From Sinorhizobium numidicum (GTDB lineage Bacteria > Pseudomonadota > Alphaproteobacteria > Rhizobiales > Rhizobiaceae): a stretch of DNA of 64,000 nucleotides. The notes under the pieces were generated by a model that ran no database searches, was not told where the DNA came from, and saw only the letters and a program-made list of their open reading frames with translations. The stretch lies in contig NZ_CP120367.1 in NCBI RefSeq assembly GCF_029892045.1, positions 1,674,001 through 1,738,000 on the forward strand. Reading direction: 5' to 3'. This document shows positions 43,009 through 52,405 of this stretch, piece by piece. Each line of letters opens with the position of its first letter. Within the stretch, counting starts at the first letter, position 1. Made by a program: the position numbers and the translations under genes.

Positions 43009-46000
43009 ATGCACGCCTCCACTGAGGACAAGAAACCGTTCAATCTTTCGCGTTGGGCGATCGGCCATCCAAGTATTGCGCGCTTCCTCTTCGCGCTGAT
43101 CATCATTACCGGCGCTCTCGGCCTCGTTCGGATGGGGCAGCGCGAGGATCCGGAATTCACATTCCGCGTCATGGTGGTGCAGGCCGTCTGGCCCGGCGCA
43201 TCCATTCAGGAGATGGAAGACCAGGTCGTCAACAAGATCGAGCGCAAGCTGCAGGAAACGCCGCATCTCGATTTCGTCCGCTCCTATACGCGCGCCGGCA
43301 GCGCCATCATCACGCTGCAGATCGAGGGCGACACCAACGCGGACGAGGTTGCCGACGCCTTTTATCAGGTGCGCAAGAAGGTCGCCGACATTGCCAACGA
43401 ACTGCCCGAAGGCTTGCTCGGCCCCTACTTCAACGATGAGTTCGGCGATACCTTCATCACGCTGCACTCGATCAGCGGCGAAGGCTACAGTTATCCTGAA
43501 CTGAAGAGGTTCGCGATCGAAGGCCGCGATATGCTGCTGACGACGCCGGGCGTCGAGAAGGTGGTCATTCTCGGCGATCAGCCGGAGAAAATCTATATCG
43601 ACATTTCCTCCAAGGTCCTCGCCGAGCGCGGGCTGACGCTCAACGATCTGCGCAACGCCATTAGCGGCCAGAACGATGTCGACCTTGCCGGTTCCGTCGA
43701 TACCGGTCAGCGCTCGGTGCGCATTTCCGTCGAAGGCGGCGTCACAAAAATCGATGATATCCGCGAACTGAGATTGCGCGCGGGCAGCCAGACAATCCGG
43801 CTCGGCGACATCGCGAGCGTCACGTCCGGCCTCGAAGACCCCTATTCGCGCAAGTTTCGTTTCAACGGACATGATAGCGTTCAGATCGGCGTCGTCATGG
43901 CCAAGGGCTTCAAGGTCACCGATGTCGGCAAAGCTGTCGAAGCGACCTATGAACGTTTCGAATCCGCGCTCCCCTACGGCATGACGGTCGACCAGGTCTC
44001 CAATCAGCCGGAGGTCGTGACCGAGGCGATCAGCGAATTCATGCATGCGCTCGGCGAAGCGCTGATCATCGTGCTCGTGGTCTCCTTCCTGTCGATCGGC
44101 TGGCGCTCCGGTCTCGTGATTGCCATTGCCATACCGCTCGTGCTCGCAGCCACCTTCGCGATCATGTACGAACTCGGCATCGACCTGCAGCGCATCTCAC
44201 TTGGGGCCCTCATCATCGCTCTCGGCTTGCTCGTCGACGACGCGATGATCGTCGTCGAAATGATGGAGCGCAAACTCGAGGAAGGCCTGGTCAAGATCGA
44301 GGCGGCGAGCTTTGCCTATTCCTCGACCGCCTTTCCGATGCTGACCGGCACACTGATCACCACCGCCGGCTTCATCCCGGTCGGTTTTGCCGCATCGACT
44401 GCCGGCGAGTATGTCCGCTCGCTCTTCTACGTCGTCGGCATCGCGCTGGTGGTATCGTGGTTCGTGGCAGTCTATTTCACGCCCTGGCTCGGCTACATGA
44501 TCCTAAAGCAGCGCCACCACGCGGGCAGCCATCACGACGCCTTCGATACGCGCTTCTACCGGCGCCTGAGGGCAACCGTCGGATGGGCGGTGCGCCACCG
44601 CGTCATCGTTCTCGTCATGACCCTTGTTACCTTCGCGGCAAGTCTCTGGGCCTTCCAGTTCATTCCGAAGAATTTCTTTCCGCAGTCGTCGCGGCCCGAA
44701 ATCCTTGTCGATCTCTGGCTCCCGGAAGGAACCAGCATCAAGGAAGTCGAAAAGCAGGCCAAGGCTCTTGAAGCGCGAATGATGGACGATGAGGACAAGC
44801 GCTTCATCGCCACCTATATCGGCGAGGGCGCGCCACGCTTCTTCCTGCCGCTCGACCAGCAGCTTCGCAATCCGAATTTCGCGCAGCTTCTCGTCATGGC
44901 GAAGGACGAGGCGGCCCGCGAACGGCTGATCGTCAAATTGCGTACGGTTCTTGCCGAAGATTTCCCCTCTGTTCGCGCCAAGGTCGACCGCCTGTTCCTC
45001 GGCCCCCCGACGGGCTGGCCGGTGCAGTTGCGTGTAATGGGGCCGGACCGCCAGGAAGTGCGCCGTATCGCCGATCAGGTGAAGGCGAAGTTCGCCGAAA
45101 ACCCACTGCTTGGCGCCGTTCATGACGACTGGCTGGAGCCGGTGCCGGCGATGAAACTGGTGATCGATCAGGATCGCGCCCGCGCGCTAGGCGTCACATC
45201 GCAACGCATCCGCCAGATGCTGCAGGCAACGATGTCCGGCGTGCCGCTCGACGATTTCCGCGACGGCGAGGAAACGGTTTCTATCGTCGCGCGAGAACCG
45301 GACGGCAACCGGCACCTGCTCTCGGCCGTCAATTCCGTCTACGTGCCCACCGATTTCGGCGGTTTCGTTCCGGTCTCGCAGGTGGCCAAAGTCGTACCGG
45401 TGATCGAGCAGGGTGTCGAGTGGCGGCGCGATCGCCTGCCGACCATTACCGTCCGCGCCACTCTGCCGGACGGCGTCCAGTCAAACGACGTGACGATGAA
45501 GCTCTATGACGAGCTGCAGGGTCTGAGAGACGGCCTCGCCCCCGGCTACAAGGTCGAGATCCAGGGCGGAGCGGAAGACAGCGCCGAGAGCCAGGCCTCG
45601 ATCGCTGCCAAGGCGCCGATCATGCTGGTCGTCATCGTCGTGCTGCTGATGGTGCAACTCCAGCATTTCGGCAAGTCGATGCTGGTACTGGCGACTGGGC
45701 CGCTCGGCATCATCGGGGCGGCCGCGGCCTTGCTGATCAGCGGCGCTCCCTTCGGCTTCGTCGCCATTCTGGGCGTCATCGCGCTGCTCGGTATCATCAT
45801 CCGCAACTCGATCATCCTTGTCGATCAGATCGACCAGGATATCGCCGCGGGCATGGAACGATCCGAGGCGATCATCGGCGCCGCGGTTCGCCGCTTCAGG
45901 CCGATCACGTTGACGGCGCTGACCGCGGTGCTGGCTCTGATCCCGATCTCACGCGGCGTATTCTGGGGGCCGCTTGCCTACGCGATGATGGGCGGCATTC

Positions 46001-46161
46001 TGGTTGCGACGGTGCTGACGATCCTTGTTCTGCCGGCCGGTTACGCGCTGTTCTTCGGCAAGGAGCCGAAGGCCCGCGAGGCGGAGCCGGAGGAGGCGCC
46101 GTCGGCGGTGGACGAGGAAGAGGAAGGCAGGATGTATCCTGTACCCTTGGCGGCGGAGTGA
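43009..46161 (+). CDS. RND-family multidrug efflux permease
   Basis: A 1050-residue inner-membrane pump with 12 helices and two large periplasmic loops. Helix 4 carries the conserved proton-relay pair in GLLVDDAMIVVEMMERK (DD near residue 410), and helix 11 and 12 segments follow (IRNSIILVDQIDQDIAAGMERSEAI). The length and the repeated SxGWRSGLVIAIAIPLVL pattern match the AcrB/HAE-1 superfamily, closest to the subgroup with a short C-terminal tail. The substrate is not predictable. 30 bases after the adaptor. Confidence 0.95.
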   Translation: MHASTEDKKPFNLSRWAIGHPSIARFLFALIIITGALGLVRMGQREDPEFTFRVMVVQAVWPGASIQEMEDQVVNKIERKLQETPHLDFVRSYTRAGSAIITLQIEGDTNADEVADAFYQVRKKVADIANELPEGLLGPYFNDEFGDTFITLHSISGEGYSYPELKRFAIEGRDMLLTTPGVEKVVILGDQPEKIYIDISSKVLAERGLTLNDLRNAISGQNDVDLAGSVDTGQRSVRISVEGGVTKIDDIRELRLRAGSQTIRLGDIASVTSGLEDPYSRKFRFNGHDSVQIGVVMAKGFKVTDVGKAVEATYERFESALPYGMTVDQVSNQPEVVTEAISEFMHALGEALIIVLVVSFLSIGWRSGLVIAIAIPLVLAATFAIMYELGIDLQRISLGALIIALGLLVDDAMIVVEMMERKLEEGLVKIEAASFAYSSTAFPMLTGTLITTAGFIPVGFAASTAGEYVRSLFYVVGIALVVSWFVAVYFTPWLGYMILKQRHHAGSHHDAFDTRFYRRLRATVGWAVRHRVIVLVMTLVTFAASLWAFQFIPKNFFPQSSRPEILVDLWLPEGTSIKEVEKQAKALEARMMDDEDKRFIATYIGEGAPRFFLPLDQQLRNPNFAQLLVMAKDEAARERLIVKLRTVLAEDFPSVRAKVDRLFLGPPTGWPVQLRVMGPDRQEVRRIADQVKAKFAENPLLGAVHDDWLEPVPAMKLVIDQDRARALGVTSQRIRQMLQATMSGVPLDDFRDGEETVSIVAREPDGNRHLLSAVNSVYVPTDFGGFVPVSQVAKVVPVIEQGVEWRRDRLPTITVRATLPDGVQSNDVTMKLYDELQGLRDGLAPGYKVEIQGGAEDSAESQASIAAKAPIMLVVIVVLLMVQLQHFGKSMLVLATGPLGIIGAAAALLISGAPFGFVAILGVIALLGIIIRNSIILVDQIDQDIAAGMERSEAIIGAAVRRFRPITLTALTAVLALIPISRGVFWGPLAYAMMGGILVATVLTILVLPAGYALFFGKEPKAREAEPEEAPSAVDEEEEGRMYPVPLAAE

Positions 46162-46710
46162 GGCTAGGCGGGGCCCCACGCGCTGGCCGGAGAGCAGCGG
46201 CAGTTTGCCGCCGCTTCGCTGCCCTGCTTTCGAAAATGCCCGCGTAAACGGCGCCAGCGCGGAGACAAGAAAGCCGGCAGCATTGAGCCTGAAAGCCTGG
46301 CACAGGATGGGCGCCAAGCGCTGCAATGGCTGAATGCTGCTTCAAACGGCGCGTCAGTGCAGTTCTTGGCTCGGCCATTCTGACTGATGGCAACGCCAAA
46401 ACGTTCGAAGGACCAATAGCTTACGGCTCTACACCCGCTCACGCCGAAACTCGTGCGCTCTCTTGCGATGGTCGTTCGTCGGGAAGAACACGTCAGTCCT
46501 CGCCTCCGGAAAACCATGCGGCAAATTCGCGTAAATAGTCCATGAAAACCGTATGTTGCGGGATTTCTTGAATCGGCTTCAATTTGAGGGTAAAATCACT
46601 TAGCAATTCAAAGCGTTACAGCGACCGTGCGGACTGAAACGACCGGAGCTGAAACGTGCGGTGCACGCGAGTGGTGACGCTTTGGTCAAGCTTCATACGT
46701 GGAGGTTGTC
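46162..46710. other. Intergenic region without recognised gene
   Basis: A 549-base gap; frames on both strands are short and lack ribosome sites. No EcfG motif was seen upstream of the SPW-repeat gene. Confidence 0.45.
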
Positions 46711-47067
46711 ATGGCTAACACTCTAATGGCAGGAAGAAGAGCCCAGGACTGGGTGAATCTGGTCTTGGCAGTGTGCCTGTTCCTTTCTCCCTGGGTCATC
46801 GGTTTCTCGGCTGACGTCGTACCGACCTGGAACGCATGGATTTCCGGCATTGTGCTCGGCATCCTTGCGGTTGCAGCCCTCTCGGCCTTCGCCGAGTGGG
46901 AGGAATGGGCAAATATGGTGGTCGGCCTGTGGGTGATCGTTTCTCCCTGGCTACTCGGCTTTATGGCAAATACGAACGCAATGTGGACCCACGTCATTCT
47001 GGGTCTGCTTGTCGCCGCCATTGCGGCCTGGGCTGTCTGGGACTATCGCCACCCGCACTCCGCCTAG
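46711..47067 (+). CDS. SPW-repeat membrane protein
   Basis: A 118-residue protein with four hydrophobic segments arranged as two SPW repeats: LVLAVCLFLSPWVIGFS (~20-36) and MVVGLWVIVSPWLLGFM (~72-88), each with the eponymous S-P-W. GGAGG lies 5 bases before the ATG at 46711. SPW proteins are small bacterial inner-membrane proteins of unknown function. The terminator at 47233 follows. Confidence 0.88.
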   Translation: MANTLMAGRRAQDWVNLVLAVCLFLSPWVIGFSADVVPTWNAWISGIVLGILAVAALSAFAEWEEWANMVVGLWVIVSPWLLGFMANTNAMWTHVILGLLVAAIAAWAVWDYRHPHSA

Positions 47068-47125
47068 ATCACGATGATTTTGGGTCGAATCGACCCAAAA
47101 TCATAAACGTGGTCGATTCTAGTAA
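47067..47125. repeat. Rhizobial intergenic palindromic repeat (copy 2)
   Basis: GATCACGATGATTTTGGGTC with its near-complement, ending GTGGTCGATTCTAGTA. It is almost identical to the first module at 26721, with compensating changes in the stem (AGGTC/GACCT versus GGGTC/GACCC), which indicates a conserved hairpin. Confidence 0.75.
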
Positions 47126-47232
47126 GCTAGATCAACGATTTTGGATTGATCCCATCCAAGATCGTGAAGGCGGCCGGTCCAGAAACCACTTGAGCGGAAC
47201 GCCGCGAAAATCGCTTCGCACCTTCCGCTCAG

Positions 47233-47267
47233 AAAAAGTGCGCGCTCACGTGAACGCGCACTTTTTT
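47233..47267. terminator. Bidirectional rho-independent terminator
   Basis: AAAAAGTGCGCG, a 10-base loop, CGCGCACTTTTTT. T-runs on both strands make it suitable for the rightward SPW gene and the leftward thu operon. Confidence 0.85.
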
Positions 47268-47310
47268 ATTCTGTTGGCGTAACCGCCTGAGAGCGGGTCT
47301 GTCGCTTGCG

Positions 47311-48399
47311 CTATGCTCCCACGACCGCCCGCTCGTCCGCAATCGGAACCACCTCCGCGACACCGAGTTCGCGGCGCTCGCGTTCGGTTTCAATGGCGAG
47401 ATCGAGAACCTTCTGCAGGTCGGCCGCATGGCGGAAGCCGGGCTCGACGCTGCGGCCGGCCCTGACCGCCTCGGCGAAACGCTGATAGTTGGTCGCGACG
47501 CTGCCGGCGTCGACGGCGCGCCACACCGCCTTCTCCACATCCGCCCCGAGGCAGGCGCGCAAGCTCGAACCGTCCGGCGTATGGATCACCTCTAGCGCGC
47601 CCTTGTCGCCATGCAGCCGCAGCCTCAGCTCGTTCAGATGCCCGGTCGCCCAGCGGCTGGCGTGAATCACCCCCATCGCGCCGTTGGCGAACTCCGCCGT
47701 CATCGCAAAACTGTCATTGGCGTCGAGATCATATTCGCCGATGCGGTTGCCCGGCACCTTGTCGAAGGCTTTCAGCCGCGCGAACACGCGTTCGACCGCG
47801 CTGCCGGCGCCATAACCGGCGAAGTCGAGGATATGGATCCCGACGTCGCCGAGCACGCCGTTTGAGCCATGTCTCGTAGACAGGCGCCACAGCCATTTCG
47901 ATTCGCTCGCCCAGTCGCCCCAGGCTTTCGACACCAGCCAGCTCTGCAGATAGGAGGCTTCGATATGCCGCACCTGGCCGATCTCGCCGGCCAGCACCAG
48001 CTCGCGCGCCTTCTGAAGCGGCGCGACATTGCGGTAGGTGAGGTTGACCATCGTGACGAGGCCGGAGCGCTCCGCCGCGGCCGCCATCTCCGCGGCCTTT
48101 TCGTAATTCTCCGCCAGCGGTTTTTCGCACAATACATGCTTGCCGGCAGTAATCAGCGCCATCGTCGTCGGATGGTGGGCCTTATCCGGCGTCACGTTTG
48201 CTACCGCGTCGAACTGGCCCCAGGAGATCGCCTCATCGAGCGAGTTGAAGGTTTCAGGGATGCCGTGCGTGGCGGCGAAGGCCTTGGCGCGGGCCGGGTC
48301 GACATCGAGGGCGCCGACCATTTCGACACCCTCGATCTTGGCAAAGGCGTTTGCGTGGCTGTTCGCCATGCCGCCGGTTCCGAGTATGAGCAGACGCAT
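47311..48399 (-). CDS. thuB: Gfo/Idh/MocA oxidoreductase ThuB (trehalose utilisation)
   Basis: A 362-residue NAD(P)-dependent dehydrogenase. The Rossmann opening MRLLILGTGGMANSHANAF is followed by the EKPLAEN motif (~91-97), with the catalytic lysine, and the C-terminal Gfo/Idh domain. In S. meliloti, ThuB with ThuA metabolises trehalose, maltitol and related disaccharides through 3-keto intermediates. The ATG at 48399 has GAGGTTGG upstream. It is the last gene of thuEFGKAB, 11 bases after thuA, and is followed by the terminator at 47233. Confidence 0.9.
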   Translation of the reverse strand: MRLLILGTGGMANSHANAFAKIEGVEMVGALDVDPARAKAFAATHGIPETFNSLDEAISWGQFDAVANVTPDKAHHPTTMALITAGKHVLCEKPLAENYEKAAEMAAAAERSGLVTMVNLTYRNVAPLQKARELVLAGEIGQVRHIEASYLQSWLVSKAWGDWASESKWLWRLSTRHGSNGVLGDVGIHILDFAGYGAGSAVERVFARLKAFDKVPGNRIGEYDLDANDSFAMTAEFANGAMGVIHASRWATGHLNELRLRLHGDKGALEVIHTPDGSSLRACLGADVEKAVWRAVDAGSVATNYQRFAEAVRAGRSVEPGFRHAADLQKVLDLAIETERERRELGVAEVVPIADERAVVGA

Positions 48400-48410
48400 T
48401 GCCAACCTCC

Positions 48411-49196
48411 TCACCTGTAGCCGGCTTCGCCGGCCCTATGCAGCTTTGGACCGCGCTCGACGATCGGCTCCAGTGCCTTCTCCACCGGTACGTTCGGCGC
48501 CTCATGGATCGCCTTATAGGTGCCTTGCGGGTTGTGGGCCCACTTCACGGCGTTGCGCAGCACCTTGTGGACCGTTGCGTCGTGGTAGGTCGGATAGGTC
48601 TCGTGGCCGGGGCGGAAATAGAAGATGTTGCCCGCGCCGCGCCGCCAGGTCAGCCCCGAACGGAATACCTCGCCGCCGGCAAACCAGGAGATGAAGACCG
48701 TCTCCAGCGGCTCCGGCACCGAAAACTGCTCGCCATACATCTCCTCATTCTCGATGACGAAGTTCTCCCCGAGGCCTTCGGCGATCGGATGTCGCGGATT
48801 GATCACCCAGACGCGCTCGCGCTCGCCCGCTTCGCGCCATTTGAGGGCGCAGGGCGTCCCCATCAGCCGTTTGAAGACCTTTGAGAAATGGCCGGAATGG
48901 AGCACGATCAGCCCCATGCCTTCCCATACCCGCTTGGCAACTCGCTCGACGATCTCGTCGGCGACGGCGCCATGGTCCTTGTGGCCCCACCACAAAAGCA
49001 CGTCGGTCGAAGCCAGCCGCGCCTCGCTCAGTCCATGCTCCGGCTCCTGCAGCGTAGCCGTCGTCGCTTCGATCGCCGGATCGGCATTCAGCGCCGCGGC
49101 GATCGTGTTGTGCATGCCGTTCGGATAGATCTCCCGAACCACCGCATTCGTCTGTTCGTGGATGTTCTCACCCCACACGATCGTGTTGATAGCCAA
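48411..49196 (-). CDS. thuA: ThuA-domain protein, trehalose utilisation
   Basis: A 261-residue class I glutamine-amidotransferase-fold protein of the ThuA family. It has [20 protein letters not shown] at the N-terminus, WWGHKDHG near residue 75 and [16 protein letters not shown] at ~103. The start is TTG at 49196 with AGGAG 7 bases upstream; no ATG gives a plausible N-terminus. ThuA acts with ThuB in keto-disaccharide processing. Between thuK and thuB in the operon. Confidence 0.9.
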   Translation of the reverse strand: MAINTIVWGENIHEQTNAVVREIYPNGMHNTIAAALNADPAIEATTATLQEPEHGLSEARLASTDVLLWWGHKDHGAVADEIVERVAKRVWEGMGLIVLHSGHFSKVFKRLMGTPCALKWREAGERERVWVINPRHPIAEGLGENFVIENEEMYGEQFSVPEPLETVFISWFAGGEVFRSGLTWRRGAGNIFYFRPGHETYPTYHDATVHKVLRNAVKWAHNPQGTYKAIHEAPNVPVEKALEPIVERGPKLHRAGEAGYR

Positions 49197-49341
49197 GGTC
49201 GTTCTCCTACTCGTTAGGCATCCTTTTTGCTCGGTGCCCGCTGTCCATGATTTGAGTTCGTCGATGCGGAGTCGGGGTCGGGATAGCGCCCTTTCCGGTC
49301 TAACGTCTGGGGTTTGGAAATGATCCGAAATCCGTCCGGAT

Positions 49342-50370
49342 TTAGGCCGCACCTCGTATTTCCAGGCGCCCGGTCGCCCGTCCCGCCGCATCGAAGCGGT
49401 GAATATGCCCGGCGGCAGGCGAAATCCGCACGGTCTGCCCCGGTTGGTGTCTGGAGGTGCCGCTCTCTCTGACGATCACCGGTTCGCCGGCGCCGATGTC
49501 GAGATAGATGTAGCTGTCGGACCCGAGCATCTCCGAATGGATGACGGTTCCGGTCCATTGCCCGCCCTCGCCGTCGATCTCCAGGTGTTCCGCACGGATG
49601 CCGATCGTCTTGGCATCGTAGGTGTCGGCGAAGGGGCCGGAGAGGAAATTCATCTTCGGCGACCCGATGAAGCCCGCGACGAAAACCGAATTCGGCTTCT
49701 CATAGAGCTCGAGCGGCGTGCCGATTTGCTCGACTACCCCGTCCCTCAGCACGCAGATGCGGTCAGCGAGTGTCATCGCCTCGACCTGATCGTGAGTCAC
49801 GTAGATCATCGTCGTGTTGTGCATGCTGCGATGCAGCTTGGCGATCTCGATACGGGTCGCGACGCGCAGTGCCGCATCGAGATTGGAAAGCGGCTCGTCG
49901 AACAGGAACACCTTGGGGTCGCGCACGATAGCGCGGCCGATCGCCACCCGCTGCCGCTGGCCGCCGGAGAGCTGACGCGGTAGCCTCTGCAGATAAGGTG
50001 TGAGCTGCAGCATTTCCGCCGCCGCCTCTACTCTTTTCCTGCATTGCTGCTTGTCCTTGCCGGCGAGCTGCATGCCGAAAGACATGTTCTCGAAGACAGT
50101 CATATGCGGATAAAGCGCATAGGATTGGAAAACCATGGCAATGCCGCGCTTCGACGGCACAAGATGGTTGACGATCTGGCCGTCGAAGGCGAGCGTGCCG
50201 GAGGTGATTTCCTCCAGCCCGGCGATCAGCCTGAGCAGCGTGGATTTGCCGCAGCCGGAAGGGCCTACAAAGACCATGAACTCGCCCGGCTTGATATCCA
50301 TGCTCACGCCCTTGATCACCTCGAAGGCGCCGAAGGACTTGCGAATGTCTCTGAGTTGAAGCTCTGCCAT
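49342..50370 (-). CDS. thuK: Trehalose/maltose/sucrose ABC transporter ATPase ThuK
   Basis: A 342-residue MalK/UgpC-type ATPase with Walker [10 protein letters not shown] (~36-44), signature [14 protein letters not shown] (~135), Walker [14 protein letters not shown] (~155) and a C-terminal TOBE/regulatory domain (~240-340). It powers uptake by ThuEFG. A 145-base gap separates it from thuA. GGAGGAG lies just before the ATG. Confidence 0.95.
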   Translation of the reverse strand: MAELQLRDIRKSFGAFEVIKGVSMDIKPGEFMVFVGPSGCGKSTLLRLIAGLEEITSGTLAFDGQIVNHLVPSKRGIAMVFQSYALYPHMTVFENMSFGMQLAGKDKQQCRKRVEAAAEMLQLTPYLQRLPRQLSGGQRQRVAIGRAIVRDPKVFLFDEPLSNLDAALRVATRIEIAKLHRSMHNTTMIYVTHDQVEAMTLADRICVLRDGVVEQIGTPLELYEKPNSVFVAGFIGSPKMNFLSGPFADTYDAKTIGIRAEHLEIDGEGGQWTGTVIHSEMLGSDSYIYLDIGAGEPVIVRESGTSRHQPGQTVRISPAAGHIHRFDAAGRATGRLEIRGAA

Positions 50371-50392
50371 TTTCTCCTCCTAGAGCAACAGG

Positions 50393-50441
50393 TTAGAGCG
50401 GAATGCAGGCGGAAAACCGCCCACACTTTTCCTCATCCCGC
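50393..50441. repeat. Rhizobial intergenic repeat module inside the thu operon (copy 3)
   Basis: AGAGCGGAATGCAGGCGG, AAAACCGC, CACTTTTCCTCATCCCGC. It matches the second module at 26808-26842 and fills the space between thuG and thuK. Confidence 0.7.
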
Positions 50442-51272
50442 TCATCCTTTGACGCCGCCGGCGGTGAGGCCGGAAATGATCCGCCGCTGAAAAATCAGGA
50501 CGAGGATCACGAGGGGCACCGTGACTATGACCGAGGCCGCCATGATGCTGCCCCAGGGAATTTCAAACTGACTGCTGCCGGACAACAGCGCGATCGCGAC
50601 CGGCACGGTGCGCTGCGTATTCGAAGACGTGAATGTCAGCGCGAACAGGAACTCGTTCCATGCAGCGATGAAGGCAAGCAATCCTGTCGTCACCAACGCG
50701 GGCCACATCAGCGGCATGAAGACCCTGGTAATGATGACCCAGGGAGAAGCGCCATCGACGATTGCCGCCTCCTCGATCTCGACCGGCAGGTCCCGCATGA
50801 AGGTGGTGAGCACCCAGACCGTGAAGGGCAAGGTGAAGATCATGTAGGAGAAGATCAACGCCAGGGGCGTATTAAAGATGCCGATCGACCGGATGAGCTC
50901 GAACAGGCCTGCCAGAACCGCAATCTGCGGAAACATCGATACCGACAGAATGGTGAGCAGGAGCAATGATCGTCCGCGGAAGCGTACGCGTCCGAGCGCA
51001 TAGGCCGCCGTGATCGCGAACAACAGGGAAATGCCGACGACCAGCGTTGCGACGAGCAGCGAGTTTCCGAGATTCCTGAGAAAGCTGCCCTGCGACACGA
51101 CGCTGGCGTAATTAGCCAGCGAGAGTTCCGTCGGCCAATAATCCACCCGGAACAGGGCCGTGCCGGATTTTAGGCTCGTCAGAATGGCGTAATAGAAGGG
51201 AAAGACCGCTATCACGATGATTGTCATGACGAGCGCGTAGAAGGCGGTGCGCTTTGCGAGTGTGGCGATCAT
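50442..51272 (-). CDS. thuG: Trehalose/maltose/sucrose ABC transporter permease ThuG
   Basis: A 276-residue MalG-type permease with six membrane helices. The EAA loop lies near ~165-185 (EEAAIVDGASPWVIITRVFMPL). It starts at 51272, overlapping the thuF stop as ATGA; an upstream ATG at 51311 lies inside thuF and is less likely. It pairs with ThuF in the membrane. Confidence 0.93.
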   Translation of the reverse strand: MIATLAKRTAFYALVMTIIVIAVFPFYYAILTSLKSGTALFRVDYWPTELSLANYASVVSQGSFLRNLGNSLLVATLVVGISLLFAITAAYALGRVRFRGRSLLLLTILSVSMFPQIAVLAGLFELIRSIGIFNTPLALIFSYMIFTLPFTVWVLTTFMRDLPVEIEEAAIVDGASPWVIITRVFMPLMWPALVTTGLLAFIAAWNEFLFALTFTSSNTQRTVPVAIALLSGSSQFEIPWGSIMAASVIVTVPLVILVLIFQRRIISGLTAGGVKG

Positions 51273-52258
51273 CAGCGTTCCCCTCCTTCGAAATTGACTC
51301 GGCCGAACCACATGTAGAGGACGGTGATCGAGGCGATGATGAGAAACAGCATGGTCGAGGCGGCTGCACCGTAGGCGAACTTGTCGAAGTCGAAGAGGTT
51401 CTCCCGTGCCAGCACCGACATGGTTTTCGTCTGAGCGTTATTCGGCGTCAGCACGTAGATGAGGTCGAAGATGCGGAGCGCGTCGAGCATGCGGAAGATT
51501 ACTGCGACCATGAGTGCCGGCCGGATGAGCGGCAATGTCAGCCGCCAGAACACCCGCAAGGGATGAACGCCGTCGACCTTGGCGGCCTCGTAGATATCGC
51601 CCGGAACCATCTGCAGGCCCGCGAGGATCAGCAGCGCCATGAAAGGCGTCGTCTTCCAGACATCGACGATCAGCACGGCGACCATCGCCGTGTCGGGGTT
51701 TGCGGTCCAGGCGATCTTTGTGCTGATCAGGCCGAGACCCATCAGTATGTCGTTCAGGATGCCGAACTGGTCGTTGAGCATCCACGCCCACATCTTGGCG
51801 GAAACGATCGTCGGGATTGCCCAGGGGATCAGAATGGCCGCGCGCACGATCCCGCGGCCCGGGAATTGGGCATTCAGCACCAACGCCACGATGAGGCCCA
51901 GCATCGTCTCGATGCTGACGGAAAGGGCGGTGAATTTCAGCGTGTTCCGCACCGCATTCCACCAGGCGGGATCCGCAAGCAGGCCCTTGTAAATGGTGCG
52001 GCCGCTCTTCAGCGTGATCCAGGAAAGATAGTTCTTGAAGCCGATGAATTCGGCGCCCGCCAGATTTGTCAGCGATGCATTGGTGAAGCTGAAATAAATG
52101 GTCCTCACGAGAGGCCAGCCGGCGACGAGAGCCAACACCAGCAGGGTCGGCGCCAGAAACACCCAGGCTGAACGGACACGCTGGGTCCTGAGGTCTGAAC
52201 TGATGTGGTTTTGGCGCGCGAGCGCGGCCGGCGTATCCGCGACGGTAAGATCGGTCAT
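51272..52258 (-). CDS. thuF: Trehalose/maltose/sucrose ABC transporter permease ThuF
   Basis: A 328-residue MalF-type permease. A polar N-terminus of ~30 residues precedes six helices (SAWVFLAPTLLVLALVAGWPL first). The EAA loop is near ~220 (YEAAKVDGVHPLRVFWRLTLPL). It lies 147 bases after thuE and overlaps thuG by 3 bases. Confidence 0.93.
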   Translation of the reverse strand: MTDLTVADTPAALARQNHISSDLRTQRVRSAWVFLAPTLLVLALVAGWPLVRTIYFSFTNASLTNLAGAEFIGFKNYLSWITLKSGRTIYKGLLADPAWWNAVRNTLKFTALSVSIETMLGLIVALVLNAQFPGRGIVRAAILIPWAIPTIVSAKMWAWMLNDQFGILNDILMGLGLISTKIAWTANPDTAMVAVLIVDVWKTTPFMALLILAGLQMVPGDIYEAAKVDGVHPLRVFWRLTLPLIRPALMVAVIFRMLDALRIFDLIYVLTPNNAQTKTMSVLARENLFDFDKFAYGAAASTMLFLIIASITVLYMWFGRVNFEGGER

Positions 52259-52405
52259 GATGTTGGCTCACCCATTGCCGTTCGGCTTTCGCCGCAAGGT
52301 TCGACACGGAGGAGGATGGCGGCCCAGGGTGGCCGCCATCCTCGGCGACTGCTGCGAAGCGGGAAAGACAAAGGCTGTGTCCAGTTCTTCCCCACCCGGG
52401 GAGGA

